Part shown: in pieces, positions 61,301 to 64,000 of the stretch | Position numbering within the stretch: position 1 is the stretch's first letter | Layout of the letters: each line of letters opens with the position of its first letter | From: Neodontobutis hainanensis | Lineage: Eukaryota > Chordata > Actinopteri > Gobiiformes > Odontobutidae | Assembly: GCA_024349245.1 (NCBI GenBank) | Contig: JALDNG010000022.1 | Location: 17,129,501-17,193,500, forward strand | Direction: 5' to 3' | Length of the DNA: 64,000 nucleotides | Position numbers and translations under genes: made by a program | The notes under the pieces: model-generated | Database searches by the model: none | Seen by the model: the letters and a program-made list of their open reading frames with translations, nothing else | What the model was told of the DNA's origin: nothing

Positions 61301-63126
61301 TGAAGTTTTCCACACAGGCTGATTTCAGACACCAGGCTGTGACTAAAGCACTAGCGACGCAGCGTGATGTATTTGGCCACCCCTGATTGAAATAGACCTC
61401 ATCAGACTTTTATGAGATTACTCCTGAACAGAGGTCATATATAGATGCTACAGTTTTTCTTATGTTTTATTTATTCACAATATTATAGGAGGATTTAATA
61501 ATCTTTTTTGAAAAAGGGGACAGGCCTGTCGAAAAATTTGAAAATCCTCAACTTCTGACTTTAGCTAAAGTTGCCTATAAATATTGTTGAGCAGGCAACA
61601 TTTTATTTGTTATAGGCTTGGCAGACTGGAATAGTGAAAACACTACATTTTGCTATAGCTACAATAGCAGCCTGTTATTGCTTTATTCTTTATTATCCAC
61701 ATTTACAGTATGTAAAGTATGATAGAGTATGATAATTTATGTAAACAGTTGCCGATAAATGGGGCGTCTAGTGTTATGCTCTATGCCCTATGTATAGGTA
61801 GTAGCTCAGTGGGTAGAGTGGTCGTCCTTCAACCAGAAGGTAGGGGGTTCGATTCTCACTCTCCCCACAGTTCATACTGTTGTTGTGTCCTTGGGCAAGA
61901 CACTTCCATGGATTGGTGTATACAACAGCGTGTTCCAGTTCCTGGAGTGGACCAACATGTCACAGGCCACAATCAACCTGACCAACTCTAAGCAAAGGTG
62001 ATGTGTTGCACTGCACGAGGCAAATGGTGTTCACACCTGATATTGACTGGTTTTCTTATATCTCAGCTTATGAAAAAAGCACAATAAAAGTGTTTAAATT
62101 TTGTTCAGTATGTCTCGTTACATTACAACATAATGTTATTTTATATAGTGACTTACACTTTACAACTTTAAACCCAACACAAAGCAGTATAATGTATTCA
62201 AACAGAGGAAGAAGTGCTAATTGCATTTAGTTAAACTTCAGTTGAATATTGTGATTCAGGTCTATGCGTAGTCCTCAGCCCACAGTTGAGTTTATTACAG
62301 TAATCATCAGCTCCTGTGCGACCAATCAGACGTGGGCTTTGTGCTCGGCCCACACAGCGCTGTCTCCGCCACAGCGCAGCCAGACTACTGCTGAGCAGGT
62401 GAGGAGAGCCTCTTGACAACTTCCTCTCAGACTCCCTGGGGCCCGTTGGCCGGGGTGAATCTTTTGTCATCCTAAAACAAGCTTAGGCCTGCTGCTCCTC
62501 CACTCGCGCCTGGAGTCCTGCAGACAGAGCCAGAGAGGGGGAAATAATTAAAGACACTTTATGTCAAGAGCGGCTTTCTAGAGGGAGTCCGGGAGGCAAC
62601 AGGGAGGGATACCGCAGCCTGAAAAGAAAGATGAGAGTGGGAAATGGGGGAGAGGCACAGCAAAAAGGTGACAGGAAAGAGAAAGAGAGGCGGAGCAAAC
62701 GTGAGTTTCCTGTCCCCTCCTCTGCGGCCCCCCCATCCTTGGCTCAATTAGCAAAGCAGCAGGTGCTCCAGCAGCACAACAGATCTGCTCACTGCAAAGG
62801 CTCAAGCTTTGCCTTTCTTCCCTACTCTTTTTTTTGAGATGACCTGCAAATGTGATACTTCACACCCCGAATAGGCTCGCTGTTTCATCCACCAATTTCA
62901 GAGGTGATAATTTAACTTTTACCCGAGCAGCTCTCCATGTCCCGCTCCTGCAGCTCCTCTCTCTTTTGTCTCTCACACAGTCTTTTTGTGTCTTCACCAG
63001 GTGTCCTCTCTGAAGAGCAAGCTGAAAAAGCAGTCCACGGCAACAGGAAGTGGTGTGGCCCGGGCCTTCATGAGAACGCAGGCTGCTCTGTTCGGGACGT
63101 ACAGGGATGCCCTCAGATATAAACCT
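8872..63126 (+). CDS. dennd1b: dennd1b, partial multi-exon gene (internal exons only)
   Basis: Span of the coding exons found for a DENN-domain protein of the connecdenn family. These proteins are guanine-nucleotide exchange factors that activate Rab35 on clathrin-coated and endosomal membranes. The exons read in one continuous frame with GT/AG introns: 50, 120, 70, 81, 60 (cassette), 54, 111, 101, 46, 102 and 126 nt, together 921 nt or 307 codons when one copy of the 70-nt exon is used. Domain order is the rest of uDENN, linker, complete cDENN core and the beginning of dDENN. DENND1B is preferred over DENND1A because of FCFPFDVER, the NDL start of the linker, PVNLSV, PTIPES, MLQLYASMLHERR, KLKKQSTATG and DALRYKP, and because a DENND1B-type cassette exon is present. 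The start codon exons and everything after the first dDENN exon are outside the window. Confidence 0.93.
9146..9200. repeat. inverted repeat, 12-13 bp arms
   Basis: GGACATAGTTTTGAAG on the left pairs with CTTTGAAACTATGTCC on the right across a loop of roughly 25 nt. The arms could be the termini of a very small inverted-repeat element or simply a chance palindrome. No target-site duplication is obvious. Confidence 0.55.
9390..9545 (+). repeat. dispersed repeat related to 12425-12590
   Basis: Shares a recognisable core with block A: GCTTACACAAGGAAGTACC then TTAATGAGGAGGACAG, compared with GCTTACACGAGGAAGTGCC then TTAATGAGGAGGACAG at about 12470-12507. Surrounding segments (ATTGAAGAACAGG against GTTGAAGAGCTGG, GACTGAATG against GGCTGAATG) keep the same order. 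This makes it a local dispersed repeat family with three members in the window. Confidence 0.6.
10491..10610 (+). CDS. dennd1b: dennd1b exon, uDENN core (120 nt)
   Basis: The first base completes Arg, then the exon encodes 39 residues including VGQNFTFVLTDIDSKQRFGF and CRLTQGCRVCICLL, plus two bases of Ser. The acceptor is ATCTCAG and the donor is CTCAG|GTAACA. The peptide matches the uDENN strand-rich core of DENND1A/B, where FTFVLTDI(D/E)SKQRFGFCRL is nearly invariant. It enters and leaves in phase 2, and the Ser codon is completed by the first base of the duplicated 70-nt exon. Corresponds to about residues 60-98 of human DENND1B. Confidence 0.96.
11250..11470. promoter_or_regulatory. candidate conserved non-coding element
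   Basis: Non-repetitive stretch with TTTGCATAATTG, CTCTGGTAATTGCG, GATGTAATTACC and ATTACAGAG motifs at short intervals. This is the typical appearance of vertebrate developmental enhancers bound by homeodomain and POU factors. An overlapping minus-strand open frame of 188 codons has no recognisable protein features. The regulatory reading is inference only. Confidence 0.28.
12188..12366 (+). repeat. nested imperfect direct repeat, period about 118 bp
   Basis: Two similar segments follow one another: 12188-12248 and 12306-12366. Both contain AAATGTGTT, TTTCAAAGTAAAAGTT, a variable AAG or GTAAG step and TCTAAAT(C)TAATTGA. The array is repeated in copy 2 of block A, so it pre-dates the block duplication. 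Confidence 0.7.
15600..15955. promoter_or_regulatory. candidate conserved element, present twice
   Basis: Higher-complexity segment at the 3' end of block A copy 1 with TGAATTAACATATGCACG, GACCTGATTGCATGC, ACTAATGGTCACT and TCTGATTGGCACGC. A near-identical second copy sits at about 19780-20115. If it is an enhancer, the block A duplication doubled it. Conservation is unverified. Confidence 0.25.
15962..20142 (+). repeat. tandem duplication block A, copy 2 (about 4.18 kb)
   Basis: Head-to-tail second copy of 11800-15961. It diverges from copy 1 after CAGAGTCAGAGTCC at about 20142, where unique sequence (TCAGTCTCAGG) resumes. A 15-nt insertion at 17588-17602 (AAGTGTACAGTGGCC) is absent from copy 1. 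The junction shares only the short GTCC between the two ends, consistent with a microhomology-type duplication or with an arbitrary assembly join. Confidence 0.95.
20143..21304 (+). other. unique spacer between duplicated blocks A and B
   Basis: About 1.16 kb of single-copy intron sequence. It shows that the two duplications are independent events and not one large duplication. It contains a minus-strand tRNA-derived SINE at roughly 20960-21220. Confidence 0.85.
20960..21220 (-). mobile_element. tRNA-derived SINE, minus strand
   Basis: Read on the minus strand it begins TGGTAGAGAGGTTGTCCTAT (A-box region) and continues through a degenerate B-box region and CTCTCCCCAGTTCATGC. It then has the body motif GTGTCCTTGGGCAAGACTCTT and ends near CTGTAAAGCACTTTGAGAGC. 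The same order (head, CCTTGG-CAAGAC motif, CACTTTGAG or GCTATATAAA-type tail) is seen in the plus-strand copy at 50958-51231, so both belong to one teleost SINE family. Confidence 0.75.
23488..23557 (+). CDS. dennd1b: dennd1b exon, end of uDENN (70 nt), copy 1
   Basis: The first base T completes Ser, then 23 codons encode YLPWFEIYYKLLNTLADYL followed by TKQQ. The acceptor is CTTTTGCAG and the donor is CAG|GTAATA. The YLPWFE(V/I)xYKLLNxLADY segment is a hallmark of the DENND1 uDENN C-terminal helix, about residues 100-122 of human DENND1B. Phase 2 on entry and 0 on exit fit the flanking exons. An identical exon with identical splice sites lies 3787 bp downstream. Using both would shift the second copy's frame, giving LSAMV then stop, so the two copies exclude each other in a functional message. 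Confidence 0.95.
23899..23936 (+). repeat. (AC)19 microsatellite, block B copy 1
   Basis: Pure dinucleotide tract about 340 nt downstream of the exon. The homologous tract in copy 2 is (AC)22 at 27687-27730, so the two copies differ in length like two alleles would. Confidence 0.97.
24631..25033 (-). mobile_element. tRNA-derived SINE (SINE_FR2-like), minus strand, copy 1
   Basis: On the minus strand it starts with a tRNA-like head (GGCAGAGTGGTTAGCACTCC and a B-box-like GTGAGTTCAAAAC). It continues through CTCCGGGTACTCCGG, CCACAGTCCAAACACATGCA and CCAGGGTGTACCCCGCCTC, and ends GGGATAGGCTCCAGTCACCC, GCGGTAGAAAATG and an A-run. This is the order of a very common ray-finned-fish SINE. It lies within duplicated block B, so it is present twice by segmental duplication and not by two insertions. 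Confidence 0.85.
27275..27344 (+). CDS. dennd1b: dennd1b exon, end of uDENN (70 nt), copy 2
   Basis: Identical over all 70 coding bases, the TTTTGCAG acceptor and the GTAATA donor to the exon at 23488-23557. It encodes the same 23 residues and is phase-compatible with both flanking exons, so it is as likely as copy 1 to be the one used. It cannot be added to copy 1 in one message because 70 is not a multiple of three; the second copy would read LSAMV and stop. The lack of any silent change means the duplication is very recent or an assembly effect. Confidence 0.9.
27687..27730 (+). repeat. (AC)22 microsatellite, block B copy 2
   Basis: Homologue of the (AC)19 tract at 23899, three units longer. 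Confidence 0.97.
28430..28832 (-). mobile_element. tRNA-derived SINE (SINE_FR2-like), minus strand, copy 2
   Basis: Segmental copy of the SINE at 24631-25033 with a few substitutions (for example GGAGCTGG for GGAGCCGG, ACATGCAG for ACATACAG on the plus strand). Same head, body and tail as described for copy 1. Confidence 0.85.
29692..29772 (+). CDS. dennd1b: dennd1b exon, uDENN-cDENN linker (81 nt)
   Basis: Encodes 27 residues starting ENDLNDLLNTLYDLPVP and ending HTPVNLSV. The acceptor is a T-rich run ending CCTGCAG and the donor is GTG|GTACGT; both borders are phase 0. ENDLN at the start and TPVNLSV at the end match DENND1B; DENND1A has a clearly different linker here. In mammals this exon is followed either by the HSYF exon directly or by an optional 20-residue cassette. 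The same choice is available here. Confidence 0.95.
29773..31031 (+). other. intron (1.3 kb)
   Basis: AT-rich intron with a T-run near 30100 and no recognisable repeats. The 3' part (about 30780-31000) has several TAAT and GATAGC-type motifs but nothing specific. Confidence 0.8.
31032..31091 (+). CDS. dennd1b: dennd1b probable alternative cassette exon (60 nt)
   Basis: Open 20-codon segment encoding NKEFYIATGQVL then RDRRSRQP. It is flanked by a pyrimidine-rich acceptor (TCTCTCTCTCATTGTGCAAG) and a strong donor (CCG|GTGAGT). Both borders are phase 0, so it can be included or skipped without changing frame. Its position, length and pattern (N-x-E-x-x-I-A-x-x-Q-V-L-x-D) match the optional 20-residue insert of human DENND1B between NLSV and HSYF. 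It lengthens the linker between uDENN and cDENN. The second half is less similar to the mammalian exon and unusually basic. Found by splice-site and family comparison; transcript support would confirm it. Confidence 0.82.
32670..32870 (-). repeat. interspersed-repeat remnant with TTTATTGATC...GGGGAAAT end
   Basis: CTTTATTGATCTGACAAGGG then GAAATCTAG is a recurring terminal motif of interspersed repeats in fish genomes. It is followed by an A/T-rich tail of short related words (AAATGTAGG, CAAATGCAAAG, TGCAATAAATAC). A related motif occurs near 50567. The family is not assigned. Confidence 0.4.
33110..33132 (+). repeat. (GT)n microsatellite
   Basis: Pure GT run of 23 nt within the intron before the HSYF exon. 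Confidence 0.95.
33491..33544 (+). CDS. dennd1b: dennd1b exon, linker to cDENN (54 nt)
   Basis: Encodes HSYFIAPDINGLPTIPES, 18 residues, with acceptor TTTTTGTGCAG and donor AGC|GTGAGT. Both borders are phase 0. HSYF(I/T)xPD and L-P-(T/S)-I-P-E are conserved in DENND1 proteins; the PTIPES form is that of DENND1B. It corresponds to about residues 170-187 of human DENND1B, immediately before the cDENN core. Confidence 0.96.
33545..35330 (+). other. intron (1.8 kb)
   Basis: AT-rich intron with a T-run near 33760 and no recognisable element. No exon was seen. Confidence 0.85.
35331..35441 (+). CDS. dennd1b: dennd1b exon, first half of cDENN (111 nt)
   Basis: Encodes 37 residues beginning RNLTEYFVAVDVNNMLQLY, continuing ASMLHERRIII and ending TSSKLST. 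The acceptor lies after CTGTCTGTCTGTCTGCAG and the donor is ACT|GTGAGT; both borders are phase 0. This is the most conserved part of the DENND1 cDENN domain. VNNMLQLYASMLHERR is the DENND1B form, while DENND1A has MLHLYASMLYERR. A Thr replaces the Ser or Cys more usual in the I-I-x-S-K strand. The DENN module as a whole contacts Rab35 in the known DENND1B-Rab35 structure. Confidence 0.97.
38860..38960 (+). mobile_element. internally deleted tRNA-derived SINE remnant
   Basis: Head GGTGGTAGAGCGGTCGTCCTATAAC is followed after a short gap by the tail TGTAAAGCACTTAGAG and AAAAAGCACTACATTAAATC. It is missing the B box and body seen in the copy at 50958-51231. Same family, heavily deleted. Confidence 0.65.
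43690..43960. promoter_or_regulatory. candidate conserved non-coding element
   Basis: Non-repetitive segment with GGGGAATTAATCCTGACAGG, GATAAGGAGGAATATGCATA, CACCAATTAAATCTTGATTA and TTGCAGCTGAAATG. Mixed base composition, dense homeodomain, GATA and E-box-like cores and no coding potential suggest an enhancer. Inference only. Confidence 0.3.
44115..44142 (+). repeat. (GT)14 microsatellite
   Basis: Pure GT run, followed by a short broken extension to about 44158. Confidence 0.95.
44165..44345. promoter_or_regulatory. candidate conserved non-coding element
   Basis: GC-balanced stretch with GGCAATTTGCCCTAATGAAG and CATATTTAATCATGTTATTT and no repeat signature, next to the previous candidate. 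Enhancer-like by appearance only. Confidence 0.25.
45040..46410 (+). repeat. degenerate tandem array copying an intron/exon boundary
   Basis: Several diverged units share the order T-rich run, TAG, TTAACTGCCTxTxTCCA, then AAGATTAAGACTTGAA, a GTCAA step, and AAGAACAATGCTTGAG-type words. Boundary look-alikes occur at 45475/45476 (TTGACTGCCTTTGTCCA), 45730/45731 (TTAACAAACTCCA) and 46172/46173 (TTAACTGCCTATATCCA). The last in the series is the real acceptor and start of the exon at 46393 (TTAACTGCCTGTGTCCA). Two of the upstream copies match the exon start at 15 of 17 bases. Unit spacing is irregular (about 220-450 nt). Confidence 0.6.
46393..46493 (+). CDS. dennd1b: dennd1b exon, central cDENN motif (101 nt)
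   Basis: Encodes LTACVHGAAALLFPMYWQ, then HIFIPVLPPHLLDYC plus two bases of a second Cys. The acceptor is TTGCTGTAG and the donor is CTG|GTAAGG. It enters in phase 0 and leaves in phase 2. The P-M-x-W-Q-H-x-x-x-P-x-L-P string is the signature of the DENN domain. Phe replaces the usual Tyr before PMYWQH, a conservative change. The 3' splice site is the last member of a degenerate repeat array in the intron, so the first 17 nt of the exon have look-alikes upstream. Confidence 0.97.
48352..48374 (+). repeat. (TG)n microsatellite
   Basis: Pure TG run of 23 nt in the intron. Confidence 0.95.
48590..48790. promoter_or_regulatory. candidate conserved non-coding element
   Basis: TAAT-rich but non-repetitive stretch (CACTAATATTTATCC, ACGTTAATTGCC, GATAATTGGTGC, CCAAATTACATTAAAAC, GGGATTATTACC) about 280-480 nt upstream of the next exon. 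Enhancer-like in appearance; conservation is not tested. Confidence 0.3.
49073..49118 (+). CDS. dennd1b: dennd1b exon, cDENN (46 nt)
   Basis: The first base T completes Cys, then 15 codons encode APMPYFVGVHLSLLE. The acceptor is TTTCCGTCCACAG and the donor is GAG|GTATGT. C-C-A-P-M-P-Y-(L/F)-(I/V)-G-(I/V)-H is conserved across the DENND1 family. Phase 2 on entry and 0 on exit agree with the neighbours. It is the shortest standard exon of the set and was located by splice borders and family motif. Confidence 0.96.
50455..50765 (+). repeat. GTATAGT-type degenerate minisatellite with embedded repeat fragment
   Basis: Repeated words GTATAGT, GTGTAGTA and TATAGTATAG occur from 50455 to about 50560 and again from 50700 to 50765. 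Between them lie TTATTATCACCATGGGGAAA and a fragment AACCAGAGTACAAGGAGGAA with CACAGGGATAACATGAAC, the latter resembling a minus-strand piece of the SINE_FR2-like element. Confidence 0.55.
50958..51231 (+). mobile_element. tRNA-derived SINE, plus strand, near full length
   Basis: The head GGGGCAGTGGCTCAGTGGTA (A box) is followed by B box GGTTCAATTCCC. Next come the body motifs TTGTGTCCTTGGTGCAAGAC and AATGGCGGCCAC and the tail CTTGAAAAGTGCTATATAAA with TGCAATCCATT. The intact promoter boxes and body make it the best-preserved member of this family in the window and the reference for the remnants at 20960, 38860 and 61796. Confidence 0.85.
51533..51634 (+). CDS. dennd1b: dennd1b exon, end of cDENN (102 nt)
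   Basis: Encodes 34 residues: RVRSRSLEDVVILNVDTNAL then ESPFDDLHNLPSDV. The acceptor is TTGTTCAG and the donor is GTG|GTGAGA; both borders are phase 0. SLEDVV(I/M)LNVDTN(T/A)LESPF(D/S)DL is the conserved cDENN C-terminal strand and loop of DENND1B, corresponding to about residues 274-307. The following exon begins with a second Val, giving LPSDVVSSLK. Confidence 0.96.
54116..54142. repeat. perfect 10-bp inverted repeat (hairpin)
   Basis: GAACCGCTAC and GTAGCGGTTC are exact reverse complements separated by a 7-nt loop (CAAACCA). The hairpin is not followed by a T-run and no other structure extends it. Confidence 0.9.
55256..55305 (+). repeat. (CA)25 microsatellite
   Basis: Pure dinucleotide run of 50 nt, the longest in the window. 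Confidence 0.97.
56780..56807 (+). repeat. (CTT)n(CTC)n tract
   Basis: CTTCTTCTTCTTCTTCTTCT followed by CCTCCTC, preceded by TTTTTTCTCTCTAG. It looks like a polypyrimidine region but there is no matching DENN exon after it. Confidence 0.85.
56850..57050. promoter_or_regulatory. candidate conserved non-coding element
   Basis: Non-repetitive stretch with CGGATTAGAAGTC, GCTGTAGTTAATTATGTATG and GAGGTCATCTTGACAAAGTA, the last a palindrome-like TCATCTTGA. GC-balanced and free of repeat signatures. Enhancer reading is inference. Confidence 0.28.
59080..59470. promoter_or_regulatory. candidate conserved element with DR1 nuclear-receptor site
   Basis: GC-richer block within AT-rich intron. It contains CACCTGCTAATTACC (E-box plus homeodomain core), a perfect DR1 hexamer pair TGACCTTTGACCC at 59237-59249 and GGCCTTAATGAGCC. 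The combination and the local composition change point to a regulatory element. Function is unproven. Confidence 0.35.
61796..61911 (+). mobile_element. tRNA-derived SINE head, truncated
   Basis: A box TAGCTCAGTGGGTAGAG, B box GGGTTCGATTCTC and body start TTGTGTCCTTGGGCAAGACA are present, then the sequence breaks off at CTTCCATG. What follows is the 3' end of a Tc1-like element, so the SINE tail was lost or replaced. Confidence 0.75.
61926..62110 (+). mobile_element. Tc1/mariner-like element remnant (3' end)
   Basis: GTGTTCCAGTTCC, GAGTGGACCAAC, CACAGGCCACAATCAACCTG, GTGATGTGTTGCACTGCACG and AGGCAAATGGTG(T)TCACACC correspond in order to the 3' end of transposase and trailer of a Tc1-like family common in fish. 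The sequence then shortens abruptly and finishes AGTGTTTAAATTTTGTTCAG, resembling a terminal inverted repeat end. The 5' part, the catalytic core and the left terminus are absent and the reading frame is broken, so it is a dead fossil. Assignment is by remembered family pattern. Confidence 0.6.
63001..63126 (+). CDS. dennd1b: dennd1b exon, start of dDENN (126 nt)
   Basis: Encodes 42 residues: VSSLKSKLKKQSTATGSG, VARAFMRTQAALFGTYRD and ALRYKP. The acceptor is TGTCTTCACCAG and the donor is CCT|GTAAGA; both borders are phase 0. KLKKQSTATG(D/S)GVARAF and Q-A-A-L-F-G-(S/T)-Y-R-D-A-L-R-Y-K-P are the DENND1B forms (DENND1A has KKVSTTTGDG and a different end). It spans the cDENN/dDENN junction, about residues 308-349. 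The next exon, expected to begin GEPITFCEE-like, is not in the remaining 874 bases. Confidence 0.97.
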
Positions 63127-64000
63127 GTAAGACTCACATACAGTTGTCACAAGCATTTATGTCACAAATCTCCCTTTTAAGCACATTACCAGTCATTATG
63201 AAAAAGTCTTACATGTTTCCAATATTGGCATAATTCTCACTTTCCTGGAAAAGCTGGAATCTGGATCGGTCTCGGAATATTCATGAAGAAAAAGTAAAAG
63301 GCCCTGTAAGTTTGTGTTATCCTAGAAAATAATTTCATTACTAAAATGTTTCCTGTTGTCCCTTTTGAGTAAAAGGTTTTAGTCCTGCACTGTCCTGGCA
63401 GGATTTATTCATTAAATTCTCTGCAGAAAAGGGAAGAGTGACAACCCTGATTTATAATTTGTTTTCTACATTTCTTCATTTATTCTTCATTGAATTGGAA
63501 CCAAATGTGGTTAAATTTGCCTTCAGTCCACTCGCACTGAGCCTGTTTTGGCTGAAGGTGAGGGTGTGTTTTTAGTCGGGAGCGGAGTTAAGGTGGGCCT
63601 GTCTGAGGCAGTGAAATGTCAAAGGAGCTCAAAAGAGTCAGGACATTCCTTTTGAAGATCCCTTTTAGCCACCTTTGGTGTTTTACTCTGCTTTACTAAG
63701 CCCCTCTAACGTGTCTTTGCTGGATCTTTTCTGCTTATCAAGTGTGAGTCAGAGCAGCGCCGACTACAGCATGTCCTGTTTGTCAAATAGCGAAGCCTTT
63801 GTTCCTTTGGCTTTGAGATTAATTGGACTTTGTGGACTCCCGGAGTCAAGATGCTACATTATTGATGCTGTCTCTCTTTTCTCTGTATACAGGCAGTATA
63901 TGAACAAACTGCCTCCCCTCTGACACAAGCGTTGAGACGCAGAGTGTGTGCGGCTGCACAACACACAGTCATTTCTCAGTTCACTCACGCCCGCGCAAGC
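63127..64000 (+). other. intron start, no exon found
   Basis: AT-rich intron following the dDENN exon. I searched for a segment encoding a PITFCEE-like motif and did not find one. The phrase CTGTATACAGGCAGTATATG near 63884-63903 has an acceptor look but encodes nothing DENN-like. Confidence 0.8.

Larger units (their letters stand above)
51635..63000 (+). other. large intron (11.4 kb)
   Basis: Contains a perfect 10-bp hairpin at 54116-54142, a (CA)25 tract at 55256-55305, a (CTT)n tract near 56780-56807, candidate conserved stretches near 56850-57050 and 59080-59470 (with a DR1 site), and a SINE/Tc1 remnant cluster at 61796-62110. No DENN exon was found. Many short open frames appear random. 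Confidence 0.8.

Noticed and set aside
8872..63126. assignment to dennd1a
   Set aside because: The linker, the MLQLYASMLHERR string, the KQSTATG string and the RYKP ending all fit DENND1B better, and the 20-residue cassette exon is a DENND1B feature.
63884..63922. possible next dennd1b exon after TATACAG
   Set aside because: The following codons (AVYEQTASPL or other frames) do not match the expected dDENN continuation, and no suitable donor is found.

Overview
The window is vertebrate, almost certainly teleost-fish, nuclear DNA. It shows AT-rich intronic sequence, long (CA)n tracts, several tRNA-derived SINEs of types common in ray-finned fish, a decayed Tc1/mariner remnant, and short vertebrate-style exons with GT/AG borders. 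It holds the interior of one plus-strand gene. Eleven distinct coding exons (plus one duplicated copy) join in perfect phase into 307 codons. They encode the second half of the uDENN domain, the linker, the whole cDENN core and the start of dDENN of a connecdenn-family Rab35 exchange factor. Motifs such as FCFPFDVER, NDL, PTIPES, SKLKKQSTATG and DALRYKP fit DENND1B better than DENND1A. The first aligned residue corresponds to about residue 43 of human DENND1B, so at least two 5' exons, the promoter, the rest of dDENN and the C-terminal tail lie outside the window.

Layout: 1-8871 upstream intron sequence; exon 8872-8921; exon 10491-10610; a 12.9 kb intron; a 70-nt exon present twice (23488-23557 and 27275-27344); exon 29692-29772; a probable alternative 60-nt cassette exon at 31032-31091; exons 33491-33544, 35331-35441, 46393-46493, 49073-49118, 51533-51634 and 63001-63126; then intron to the end.

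The most striking structure is at 11.8-28.9 kb. Two separate tandem duplications lie next to each other: block A (about 4.2 kb, purely intronic) and block B (about 3.8 kb, carrying the 70-nt exon). Copies within each block are nearly identical. The duplicated exon is 70 nt long (1 mod 3), so a transcript containing both copies hits a stop six codons into the second. Only one copy can be used per functional mRNA. Either this is a young structural variant giving a mutually exclusive exon pair with identical coding content, or it is a false duplication from two haplotypes in the assembly.

A second oddity is a degenerate repeat array at about 45.0-46.4 kb. Its repeat unit includes look-alikes of the real 3' splice site and first codons of the exon at 46393. 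The remaining long introns contain SINE copies, simple repeats and several moderately GC-rich, TAAT-motif-bearing stretches. These resemble conserved non-coding elements, which would fit the known vertebrate CRB1-DENND1B-LHX9 neighbourhood. That last point is inference and needs alignment to other fish. No second gene, RNA gene or CRISPR array was found.
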